From Clostridiaceae bacterium (GTDB lineage Bacteria; Bacillota; Clostridia; Oscillospirales; Acutalibacteraceae): DNA of 64,000 nucleotides. The stretch is from assembly GCA_016292785.1 (NCBI GenBank), contig JAEDFL010000004.1, positions 1-64,000 of the forward strand, read 5' to 3'. Position numbers and translations under genes: made by a program. Within the stretch, counting starts at the first letter, position 1. Each line of letters opens with the position of its first letter. Under the pieces are notes generated by a model. It was not told the origin of the DNA, did no database searches, and saw only the letters and a program-made list of their open reading frames with translations. Positions 7,990-15,488 of the stretch are shown here, piece by piece.

Positions 7990-9480
7990 ATGAAAAAGAT
8001 GTCCACAAAAATTATCTCCGTTATCCTTTGTCTTTGCATGGTCTTCGGCTGTTCTGCCATTGCCACCTCCGCAGAGGAAACAACGGATACGGTGACGAGA
8101 GTAAGCGTTTCATTCAACGGCGACTCTCAGACCTCAAGGGGCTTCTGCTGGTACACCGAGACCTATACAAGAAGCGATGTTCAGATCGTTAAGACCGCTG
8201 AATTTAACGGCAGCTTTGCCAATGCCGAGACCTACTCCGCAGGCAATGTTTACGAGTTCCGTGATCTCTACTGCCATAAGGTAACCGTTTCAAACCTTGA
8301 GCCGGGCACAGCCTATACATACCGGGTAGGCGACAAGTCGCTCGAGCTCTGGAGCGAAAACGGCACATTCAGAACCGATGACGGCGACAGCAAATTCTCG
8401 TTCATCTCCATTGCAGACGTTCAGGCAAGCAGCGATGAAAACTTTGCTCAGTCGGCTAAGACCTTGAAGGGTGCGCTTGCTACTCTCCCGAACTCCGAAT
8501 TTGTTGTCAATCTCGGCGACTTCGTAAATGACGACACCAACGACGAGTGGAACTGGTATTTCAACAACTTCGCTTTTGCAAATATGAACACCACGATCGC
8601 TCCCGTTGCAGGCAACCACGACGGAAACATCACCAACAAGCTGAACATCAACGTTTTCAACTCTATGTTCAATCTCAGCAATCCGAACACCGAGTCGAAC
8701 ACAAACTGGGTGAACGGCGTTTACTATTCCTTTGACTACGGCAACGCTCACTTCGCCGTTCTCAACACCAACGATATGTATCCGATGACTCAGTCGCAGA
8801 GAAACTGGCTTGTTAACGATATGAGCAAGTCCGACGCAGACTGGAAATTCGTTCTTATGCACAGAGCGGCTTACTCCGAGGGCAAGAACATCAACAAGCC
8901 CGATACAATCATTATGAGAGACGTTCTTCTTCCTCTCTTTGACGAGCTTGACATTGATATGGTTTATGCAGGTCATGACCATGTTTATTACAGATCGCTC
9001 CAGGTTAAGGGAGATCAGCCCGTTGCAGATGTAACATATGTTACCGAGAACTTCAACGGCGAGCAGACCACCTTTGCTCTCAATCCCGAGGGAACGGTAC
9101 ACATCGTGCCCGCTACGGCAGGAACAAAGAGATACACCGTTCACGACGCTATTGATCCTATTCCCGACTGCTGCGCTTTCCGTCTTTCCACAAGAGGTCT
9201 TGGCGGCTGCTTTATGACGACCGAGATCGACGGCGGCAAGCTTGTTATCAAGTCCTATCTTGTTGACGACGAAACTCAGGAGATCACTCTCATTGATCAG
9301 TACGCTATCAAGAAAGATGTCGGACAGAATAAACCGGCAGAGGACTACGAGGATCTTCCGACCGACAACGTTTCCAACATCGGAAACTATGTAAAGAATT
9401 TGGTAACCGCCATAGTTAATATGCTTGCCAAATATCTCTTCGTTCTTGTTCCTCAGCTTATCAAGAACGCTATAAAATAA
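7990..9480 (+). CDS. Secreted purple-acid-phosphatase-like metallophosphoesterase with C-terminal tail
   Basis: A 496-residue exported protein. Residues 1-32 are a Sec signal peptide (hydrophobic core IISVILCLCMVFGCSAIATS). A fibronectin-III-like domain follows (about 35-135), as in purple acid phosphatases, then a calcineurin-type catalytic domain with SIADVQ, NLGDFVND, GNHDG, LMHRAAY and AGHDHVYYR, which supply the two-metal site. The last 33 residues form a hydrophobic, amphipathic tail starting IGNYVKN and ending PQLIKNAIK. It matches the tail of the secreted enzyme at 12654-13769 and may hold the protein at the envelope. Substrates are phosphomonoesters or diesters; the exact one is unknown. 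An ATG at 7960 is rejected because GGAGG precedes 7990. Confidence 0.88.
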   Translation: MKKMSTKIISVILCLCMVFGCSAIATSAEETTDTVTRVSVSFNGDSQTSRGFCWYTETYTRSDVQIVKTAEFNGSFANAETYSAGNVYEFRDLYCHKVTVSNLEPGTAYTYRVGDKSLELWSENGTFRTDDGDSKFSFISIADVQASSDENFAQSAKTLKGALATLPNSEFVVNLGDFVNDDTNDEWNWYFNNFAFANMNTTIAPVAGNHDGNITNKLNINVFNSMFNLSNPNTESNTNWVNGVYYSFDYGNAHFAVLNTNDMYPMTQSQRNWLVNDMSKSDADWKFVLMHRAAYSEGKNINKPDTIIMRDVLLPLFDELDIDMVYAGHDHVYYRSLQVKGDQPVADVTYVTENFNGEQTTFALNPEGTVHIVPATAGTKRYTVHDAIDPIPDCCAFRLSTRGLGGCFMTTEIDGGKLVIKSYLVDDETQEITLIDQYAIKKDVGQNKPAEDYEDLPTDNVSNIGNYVKNLVTAIVNMLAKYLFVLVPQLIKNAIK

Positions 9481-9492
9481 GAGTTTAAAAAT

Positions 9493-9530
9493 AAATCTGC
9501 AAGCCGTCCGAAAGGATAGCTTGCAGATTT
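9493..9530. terminator. Bidirectional terminator between phosphatase gene and glnA
   Basis: A perfect 12-base stem, AAATCTGCAAGC (9493-9504) with GCTTGCAGATTT (9519-9530), loop of 14 bases, with T runs on both strands. Its stem core and loop (CCGAAAGGA) recur in the terminator at 55303-55335. Confidence 0.9.
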
Positions 9531-9553
9531 TTATTTATCTGATTTTTGTAAAA

Positions 9554-10891
9554 TCAATACTTTGCAAGGTAATTGTCGATCTCCCACTGTGAGATGCTGG
9601 TGCGGTAGCTGTCCCACTCACGGCGTTTTGCCTCGATGAACTTGGTGTAAACGTGCTCGCCGAGAGCCTGCTTGATAAAGTCGCTTGCCTCGAACTCGTC
9701 GATAGCCTCCTCAAGCGTGCCGGGAAGCGATTCAATGTTCGCCGCCTTGCGTTCGTCCTCGCTCATATCGAAGATGTTCTTGACGGTCGATTCGGGCGGC
9801 ATATAGCCCTTTTCAATTCCGTCAAGACCTGCCAACAGGCAGAGCGCCATTTCAAGATACGGGTTGCAGGAGGGATCTGCGCTTCTCAGCTCAACTCTTG
9901 TTCCCTTGCCTCTTGCGGCAGGAACACGGACAAGAGCCGAACGGTTGGACGCCGACCATGCAATGTAAACGGGAGCTTCGTAGCCCGGAACAAGTCTCTT
10001 GTAAGAATTGACAAGCGGATTGTTGACCGCAGTTGTCGCCTTGATGTGCTTCATAATACCTGCAACGAAGTGCAAGGCTGTTTCGGAAAGACCGTACTTG
10101 CCGTTCGGATCGCAGAAAACATTGTTGCCGTCCTTGTCAAAGAGGGACATATTCGTGTGCATACCCGAGCCTGCGATACCGAAGATCGGCTTAGGCATAA
10201 AGGTTGCATAGAGGTTGTGAAGCTGTGCGTATTTTTTAACGACATACTTGAAAGTCATAACCTTGTCGGCAACGGTGAGAACGTCGCCGTACTTGAAGTC
10301 GATCTCGTGCTGACCTTCGGCACATTCGTGGTGGGAAGCCTCGATCTCGAAGCCCATATCCTCAAGGGCAACGCACATATCACGGCGGCAGTCTCCGCCG
10401 AGGTCAACGTTGTCAAGGTCGAAATAGCCTGCCTTGTCGTGGGTTTTGGTTGTCGGTCTGCCCTCGTCGTCCGTGTGGAAAAGGAAGAACTCAAGCTCGG
10501 GACCTACGTTGAACTTGTAGCCCATATCGTCCGCTTTTTTGATTGCTCTTTTAAGAACATTTCTCGGATCGCCCGTGAACGGAGTCCTGTCGGAACAGTA
10601 AACGTCGCAGATCAGACGTGCCGTCTTTCCTTCGGACATATGATTCCAAGGAAGAACGACGAACGAATCGTAGTCGGGATAAAGATACATATCCGACTCC
10701 TCGATGCGGACGAAGCCTTCGATTGAAGATCCGTCTGTCATACATTCGTTGTCGAGAGCTTTTTCAAGCTGGTTGACGGTGATAGCAACGTTTTTCATAC
10801 AGCCCAGAATATCTGTAAACTGAAGCCGTACAAATCGAACGTTCTGCTCCCTTGCCATCTTGAGGATGTCCTCTTTGGTGTACTTACTCAT
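9554..10891 (-). CDS. glnA: Glutamine synthetase, type I
   Basis: A 445-residue dodecameric enzyme that makes glutamine from glutamate, ammonia and ATP. The length and sequence fit the GSI-alpha branch of Firmicutes. Signature segments are MTDGSSIEGF (about 51-60), HHECAEGQHEIDF with metal ligands, GSGMHTNMSL, the ATP-site segment NSYKRLVPGYEAPVYIAWS and the glutamate-site RVELRSADPSCNPYLE. There is no adenylylation-type C-terminal region, as expected for GSI-alpha, which is controlled by feedback and by GlnR-type repressors. It starts 28 bases after yfbR and is probably co-transcribed with it. It ends at the bidirectional terminator. Confidence 0.97.
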   Translation of the reverse strand: MSKYTKEDILKMAREQNVRFVRLQFTDILGCMKNVAITVNQLEKALDNECMTDGSSIEGFVRIEESDMYLYPDYDSFVVLPWNHMSEGKTARLICDVYCSDRTPFTGDPRNVLKRAIKKADDMGYKFNVGPELEFFLFHTDDEGRPTTKTHDKAGYFDLDNVDLGGDCRRDMCVALEDMGFEIEASHHECAEGQHEIDFKYGDVLTVADKVMTFKYVVKKYAQLHNLYATFMPKPIFGIAGSGMHTNMSLFDKDGNNVFCDPNGKYGLSETALHFVAGIMKHIKATTAVNNPLVNSYKRLVPGYEAPVYIAWSASNRSALVRVPAARGKGTRVELRSADPSCNPYLEMALCLLAGLDGIEKGYMPPESTVKNIFDMSEDERKAANIESLPGTLEEAIDEFEASDFIKQALGEHVYTKFIEAKRREWDSYRTSISQWEIDNYLAKY

Positions 10892-10919
10892 AATTGATTA
10901 TACCTCTCATTCGGTTTAT

Positions 10920-11507
10920 TTAGTTCATTTCATCAAGAGTCAGGCTGTAGCTCGGAAGAAAATCCTCCATAAAGCACCTGACCTCGGGCATATCAAGCTC
11001 CTCAAGCGATTTGAGATTGGTTTTCGCCGCCTTGTCAAAGTCATGGTTGCCTGCCTTTGCCTCCTCAACACATTTCGTATAGGCGCAGATCTTGTCCGCC
11101 GCCTTGACGAATTTCCAAAGCTGACGATCCTCCTCCTGCTTGATAAAGAAAGGCTTGTATTCCTCACGGAGATCCTCCGGGATCATATCGAGCAGAGCCT
11201 TGCACGCATCGTCCTCAACGCAGTTGAAAGCGTCACGGATCTGCTTGCTGTAATATTTTACGGGAGTCGGCATATCACCCGTTATGATTTCGGGCGCATC
11301 GTGGAAAACTCCGAGCACGGCTGTGCGCTCGGCATTGACATTGCCGCCGAAGCGTTTGTTGTGCAGAACGGCAAGCGAATGCGCAACCGTTGCGACCTCA
11401 AGCGAATGTTCGCTGATGTTTTCCATATGGGTGTTTCTCATCAGCGCCCAGCGGTTTATAAATTTCATTCTTGAAAGCATTGCAAAAAAATGATACTTTT
11501 TGCCCAT
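10920..11507 (-). CDS. yfbR: 5'-deoxynucleotidase, YfbR family
   Basis: A 195-residue HD-domain phosphohydrolase that removes phosphate from deoxynucleoside 5'-monophosphates. The metal ligands of E. coli YfbR (His33, His68, Asp69, Asp137) are matched one position later by His34 (SEHSLEVAT), His69-Asp70 (VFHDAPEI) and Asp138 (KAADKICAY), and the GDMPTPVKY segment is present. The start at 11507 follows an AGAAGGTG ribosome site; the open frame extends 20 codons further upstream but without a ribosome site. First gene of a likely yfbR-glnA transcript. Confidence 0.93.
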   Translation of the reverse strand: MGKKYHFFAMLSRMKFINRWALMRNTHMENISEHSLEVATVAHSLAVLHNKRFGGNVNAERTAVLGVFHDAPEIITGDMPTPVKYYSKQIRDAFNCVEDDACKALLDMIPEDLREEYKPFFIKQEEDRQLWKFVKAADKICAYTKCVEEAKAGNHDFDKAAKTNLKSLEELDMPEVRCFMEDFLPSYSLTLDEMN

Positions 11508-11538
11508 TAAAACACCTTCTGTGTCAGTAGTATAAAAA

Positions 11539-11567
11539 ATTTTAACATAGGTCGCCGTCTTTTGCAA
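11539..11567 (-). promoter_or_regulatory. Promoter of yfbR-glnA
   Basis: On the minus strand TTGCAA (11562-11567), 17 bases, TAAAAT (11539-11544), 31 bases before the yfbR start. Confidence 0.6.
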
Positions 11568-11636
11568 GGAAATTCTTTCTTTTTTCTTTTTTGTGTGTTA
11601 CAATCAGTATATAATTACTGAATCGAGGGTGTTCGT

Positions 11637-12608
11637 ATGAATTTTACCGAAATAAATAACAACGGAACGGTTGAAGGCTTTTGCCTTGTAAAAAATCTTG
11701 AGGTCAAAAAAACGGCAAAGGGAATACCTTATCTTGACCTTATCCTGACGGACAGCTCAGGCGAGATCGGCGCAAAGCTCTGGGACTACAAGGAGGAAAA
11801 CCACGGCTTTATAAAGCAAAATTCGCTTTTAAAGGTCAGAGGCTCAATTTCTGTTTTCAACGACGCACCGCAGATGCGGCTTGACAGGGTGCGGCTTGCA
11901 ACAGAAGCCGACGGAGTGCGTATCGAGGATTATGTTCCGAGCGCCGATTACAGCGGCGAAGCGATGTATTCGACGATTGTCGATATCGTGAACGACTTTG
12001 AAAACGCTCAGCTCAAAACCCTTGTTATGACTGTGCTGGAGCAGAACAAAACTGCGATGCTCTACTGGCCTGCGGCGTTCAAGCTCCACCACGCTATCAG
12101 AGGCGGACTGCTCTACCACACTCTTTCAATTTTGAGAATGGCGCAGAGCGTTGCTCAGATCTATCCCTGCGTGGAAAAGGATCTGCTGTTTTCGGGAGTT
12201 ATCCTGCACGATATTGCAAAAATTACCGAATTTGATGTTTCCGAAACAGGCATAGCTTCAGGCTATACTGCTGAGGGAACGCTGATCGGTCATCTTGTCA
12301 AGGGTGCAATGAACATTGAAAAAATCGGCGAGGAGCTTGGCACGGACAGAGAGCTGTTGACTCTCGTTGAGCATATGGTAATCTCCCACCACGGCGAGCC
12401 GGAATTCGGCGCGGCGGTCAGGCCGATGTTCCTTGAGGCTGATATCCTTGCACAGCTTGACCTACTTGACGCAAGGATTTATGAGATATCGCAGGCGGTT
12501 TCCGAGGTGGAGTCGGGCGAGTTTACGCCGAGACAGTGGGCGCTTGACAACAGGAAGCTTTACAATCACGGACTTAAAGAGATCAAGCCCAAAGCGGAAC
12601 TTTTGTGA
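11637..12608 (+). CDS. yhaM: 3'-5' exoribonuclease YhaM family (OB fold plus HD domain)
   Basis: A 323-residue protein with an OB-fold nucleic-acid-binding domain at about 10-95 (YLDLILTDSSGEIGAKLWD) and an HD phosphohydrolase domain from about 150 with GGLLYHTLSI, VILHDIAKI and EHMVISHHGE as metal ligands. This order and length are those of YhaM/CBF1, a 3'-5' exonuclease for RNA and single-stranded DNA in Firmicutes. It has a TATAAT -10 at about 11610 and a GAGGGTG ribosome site. It starts a plus-strand run with the secreted EEP enzyme (45 bases later), prmA and an SGNH hydrolase. Confidence 0.92.
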   Translation: MNFTEINNNGTVEGFCLVKNLEVKKTAKGIPYLDLILTDSSGEIGAKLWDYKEENHGFIKQNSLLKVRGSISVFNDAPQMRLDRVRLATEADGVRIEDYVPSADYSGEAMYSTIVDIVNDFENAQLKTLVMTVLEQNKTAMLYWPAAFKLHHAIRGGLLYHTLSILRMAQSVAQIYPCVEKDLLFSGVILHDIAKITEFDVSETGIASGYTAEGTLIGHLVKGAMNIEKIGEELGTDRELLTLVEHMVISHHGEPEFGAAVRPMFLEADILAQLDLLDARIYEISQAVSEVESGEFTPRQWALDNRKLYNHGLKEIKPKAELL

Positions 12609-12653
12609 GAGAAAAATCAGCATTTACCATAATAAAATCAGGGAGGCTTTTAT

Positions 12654-13769
12654 ATGAAAAAGTTACTCAGCATCTTTTTGGCGGCTGTAATTTTTGCAGG
12701 GTGTACCGCAACGGCATTTGCACAGCAGGACAACACATTTACGGGCGAGCTGAACGTTATCTCCTTTAATGTTGACGGACTGCCCGTGCCGTCGTTTCTG
12801 TCCTCGACAAAGAGGAACGCTGTCACCGCAACAAAGCTTATCGCACAGCAGATCAATTTCACGGACTGCGATATTCTCTGCGTTCAGGAGGATTTCAATT
12901 TTCACTCGATTTTGAAAAACAATCTTGATATGGAGTATGCCACCGAGACAAGCGGCGGTGCGGCGATTGGTGATGGGCTGAACTTTTTCTCGAAATATCC
13001 GATATACAACGTCGGCAGGGTTGCGTGGGAGTCCGCATACGGAGTTTACGGCTGCGGAATGGACGAGCTGACGCCGAAAGGTATTCTCTATTGCACGGTT
13101 GAGATCGCCGACGGAGTTTACATTGATGTTTACAATATCCATGCCGACGCATGGGAGGACGACAACTCAATGCAGGCTAAGTCTGATCAGTTCGATCAGC
13201 TCATTGAGCTTGTTGAAGAACATTCGGGAACGGACAGGGCGGTCATACTGACAGGTGATTTCAACACAAACTATGCCGTTTTCCGTGAGGGCTATCAGAG
13301 CGGACGCTATAAGATTGACCTTTGCCAAAAGCTGTTGGACAATTTCATCGGTCACGGCTTCAAGGACGCATGGGTGGAGTACAACAACGGCGGAGATTAC
13401 AGCTTTACCTATGCCGAAATGGCTGAACGCTACGGCTGTGCGTATCCACGCTCATGGGATACGCTTGACCACGTTTATTACCGTGACGGTGCAGGAGTTT
13501 CGTTCGAGCTTGCCGAGGCGGTGTATGAGGGCTTCGACTGTGACGGAATAACCTGGGACGGACACCTCTCCGATCATGCGGCGGTTGTTACGAAGCTTGA
13601 ATACACGGTCGATCCCGATGAAACAATATCGCCGGAGAACAAACAAACAGAGCAATTCAACCTCGGCGAATACATCGCAAATGCAATTAAAACGTTCTCC
13701 GCAACGCTGGTTAAGGCTATAATCAACCTGCCCGATCTGATTATAAACGGATTGGACTGGCTTAAATAA
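12654..13769 (+). CDS. Secreted endonuclease/exonuclease/phosphatase-fold enzyme with C-terminal tail
   Basis: A 371-residue exported enzyme. Residues 1-23 are a signal peptide; a Cys at 16 (FAGCTAT) sits in a poor lipobox, so cleavage at TAFA|QQ is more likely. The body has EEP-fold catalytic motifs: LNVISFNVDG, LCVQEDFNF with the metal-binding Glu, NIHADAWEDD, LTGDFNTNY, and a final SDHAAVVT with the catalytic His. The family includes DNase I, inositol phosphatases and bacterial sphingomyelinases; the compact extracellular form recalls the sphingomyelinase branch, but this is not decisive. A polar linker (about 330-340) leads to a C-terminal amphipathic tail beginning LGEYIANAI and ending PDLIINGLDWLK, matching the tail of the phosphatase ending at 9480. 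Confidence 0.82.
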   Translation: MKKLLSIFLAAVIFAGCTATAFAQQDNTFTGELNVISFNVDGLPVPSFLSSTKRNAVTATKLIAQQINFTDCDILCVQEDFNFHSILKNNLDMEYATETSGGAAIGDGLNFFSKYPIYNVGRVAWESAYGVYGCGMDELTPKGILYCTVEIADGVYIDVYNIHADAWEDDNSMQAKSDQFDQLIELVEEHSGTDRAVILTGDFNTNYAVFREGYQSGRYKIDLCQKLLDNFIGHGFKDAWVEYNNGGDYSFTYAEMAERYGCAYPRSWDTLDHVYYRDGAGVSFELAEAVYEGFDCDGITWDGHLSDHAAVVTKLEYTVDPDETISPENKQTEQFNLGEYIANAIKTFSATLVKAIINLPDLIINGLDWLK

Positions 13770-13784
13770 AGGATAGGAGCAAAT

Positions 13785-14711
13785 ATGGACTGGACAGAAG
13801 TTAAAATCAACATCAATTCTAAGGACGTGGAAACGGCAGGCAATATTGCTCAGATGGTCGTTCCCTACGGCATTTATATCGAGGATTACAGCGACCTTGA
13901 GCAGGCGGCATGGGAGATCGCTCATATCGACCTCATTGACGAGGAGCTTCTCAATAAAGACAGGAGTAAGGCGGCTATCCACGTCTACATTTCTCCCGAA
14001 GAAAACCCTGCCGAGGCGGTTGCGTTCCTCTCCGAACGCTATAACGCAGAGGGTATAGAGCATGATATCGACCTCAGCGTTTGCAGAAATCAGGACTGGG
14101 AGAACAACTGGAAGGAATATTTCAAGCCGATGCCTGTCGGGGAAAAACTGCTTATCAGACCTGTATGGGATAAAGACTGCGATCCGCAGGGCAGAACCGT
14201 CCTTGACATTGAACCGGGACTTGCTTTCGGCAGCGGCGGCCACGACACTACCCGTCTTTGCCTTGAAACGCTTGAGGGACATATCACACCCGAGGTTGAG
14301 CTTCTCGATATCGGCTGCGGAAGCGGTATTCTCGGAGTTGCAGGGCTTCTTCTCGGCGCAAAGAGCGCAACGGGAGTTGACATTGACGAGCTTGCCGTAA
14401 AGACAGCAAGGGAAAACGGCGTAATCAACGGCTTTACTGAGCCGAAATTTACCGTCTTTCAGGGCAATCTGACCGATAAGGTCAAGGGCAAATATGACAT
14501 TGTTGTTGCCAATATAGTTGCGGATATAATTGTGATGTTCACCAAGGACGTCGGCAAATTTCTCAAGGAGGACGGTCTCTACATCACCTCGGGAATAATC
14601 GACACAAGAGAGCCGGACGTGCTTGCCGCATTTGAAGAATACGGCTTTGAGGTCGTCGGCAGACACGAAAGCAGCGGCTGGCTTTGCTTTGAAACGAGGT
14701 TGAAAAAATGA
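13785..14711 (+). CDS. prmA: Ribosomal protein L11 methyltransferase
   Basis: A 308-residue S-adenosylmethionine-dependent methyltransferase that trimethylates ribosomal protein L11. It has an N-terminal substrate-recognition domain (about 1-115) ending in DWENNWKEYFKP, the ExGLAFGSGGHDTTRLCLE segment at about 145, motif I LLDIGCGSGILGVAG, and the NIVADII catalytic segment. All are typical of PrmA. A GATAGGAG ribosome site lies between it and the EEP gene, only 15 bases apart. Its stop overlaps the SGNH hydrolase start by 4 bases (ATGA). Confidence 0.95.
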   Translation: MDWTEVKININSKDVETAGNIAQMVVPYGIYIEDYSDLEQAAWEIAHIDLIDEELLNKDRSKAAIHVYISPEENPAEAVAFLSERYNAEGIEHDIDLSVCRNQDWENNWKEYFKPMPVGEKLLIRPVWDKDCDPQGRTVLDIEPGLAFGSGGHDTTRLCLETLEGHITPEVELLDIGCGSGILGVAGLLLGAKSATGVDIDELAVKTARENGVINGFTEPKFTVFQGNLTDKVKGKYDIVVANIVADIIVMFTKDVGKFLKEDGLYITSGIIDTREPDVLAAFEEYGFEVVGRHESSGWLCFETRLKK

Positions 14712-15436
14712 TTTATCTCAATTCGGAGGATATCGTTCTTTTTTCGGGCGACTCGATAACCGACGGAAACCGAGGCAGAAAAATGGACTGCAATCACATA
14801 ATGGGACACGGTTACCAGTTCATTGTTTCCGCAAAGCTTGCCTATGACAATTCCGAGCGCAGACCTAAGTTTGTCAACAAAGGATATTCGGGCGCAACAA
14901 TGGGCAAGCTGCTTGAAACATGGCAGGAGGACGTTATAGCTAACCGCCCGACGGTTCTCAGTATTCTTGCCGGCACGAATGACGGACTTTTCGGCTTTCA
15001 AAACGGATTGACGGTTTCCGAGGTCGAAGAAAGATATGAGAACGATCTCACAAAGGCTGTCAGGCAGACAAGAGAAGCCTTACCGGACACAAAAATAATT
15101 ATCTGTGAGCCGTTTTATTTTCCGCTTTCAAAGGAGGATTTGTCCTACCGATTTACTCCGCATATCGAATGTGAAGCCGAATTTGAAAGACCTGACACAA
15201 ACGAGACAACGGAGCAGATGAAATATAAGTCAGAGGCAATTTCTCTGACGAGAAGAGCGGCAAAAAGAGTTGCCGAAGGTGAAGCGGCTGTTTTTGTCCC
15301 GCTCTACAAAAAGCTTGCAGAAAAAATCTCGGCATCAAAGACCGAATATTATATGTGGGACGGCACTCACCCCTCAATCGCAGGTCATATGCTGATTGCG
15401 GAGGAATGGCTGAAAGCGGTCGAAAAGGAAATCTGA
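14708..15436 (+). CDS. SGNH/GDSL hydrolase
   Basis: A 242-residue cytoplasmic esterase-type protein. The four SGNH blocks are visible: FSGDSITDGNRG (Ser), KGYSGATMGK (Gly), ILAGTNDGL (Asn), and the C-terminal DGTHPSIAGH with the catalytic Asp/His. The family covers lysophospholipases, acyl-protein and carbohydrate esterases. Without a signal peptide it should act inside the cell. It overlaps prmA by 4 bases, so it is translationally coupled, and it is followed by a strong terminator. It is a distant relative of the SGNH protein at 19824-20438. Confidence 0.9.
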   Translation: MIYLNSEDIVLFSGDSITDGNRGRKMDCNHIMGHGYQFIVSAKLAYDNSERRPKFVNKGYSGATMGKLLETWQEDVIANRPTVLSILAGTNDGLFGFQNGLTVSEVEERYENDLTKAVRQTREALPDTKIIICEPFYFPLSKEDLSYRFTPHIECEAEFERPDTNETTEQMKYKSEAISLTRRAAKRVAEGEAAVFVPLYKKLAEKISASKTEYYMWDGTHPSIAGHMLIAEEWLKAVEKEI

Positions 15437-15445
15437 ATAAAAAAA

Positions 15446-15471
15446 CGGAAGCCGGCATATACCGACTTCCG
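15446..15471. terminator. Bidirectional terminator
   Basis: CGGAAG (15446-15451) pairs with CTTCCG (15466-15471), extended by inner CGG pairs, with A and T runs on either side. It separates the convergent SGNH and ceramidase-like genes. Confidence 0.88.
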
Positions 15472-15488
15472 ATATTTTTTTGCAATTT

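Noticed and set aside
9653..10726. Long open frame of 357 codons on the plus strand
   Set aside because: It lies opposite glnA and mirrors its codon bias. There is no ribosome site and no family pattern.
13452..14666. Open frame of 404 codons on the minus strand
   Set aside because: It is antisense to the end of the EEP-fold gene and most of prmA; a shadow of their codon use.
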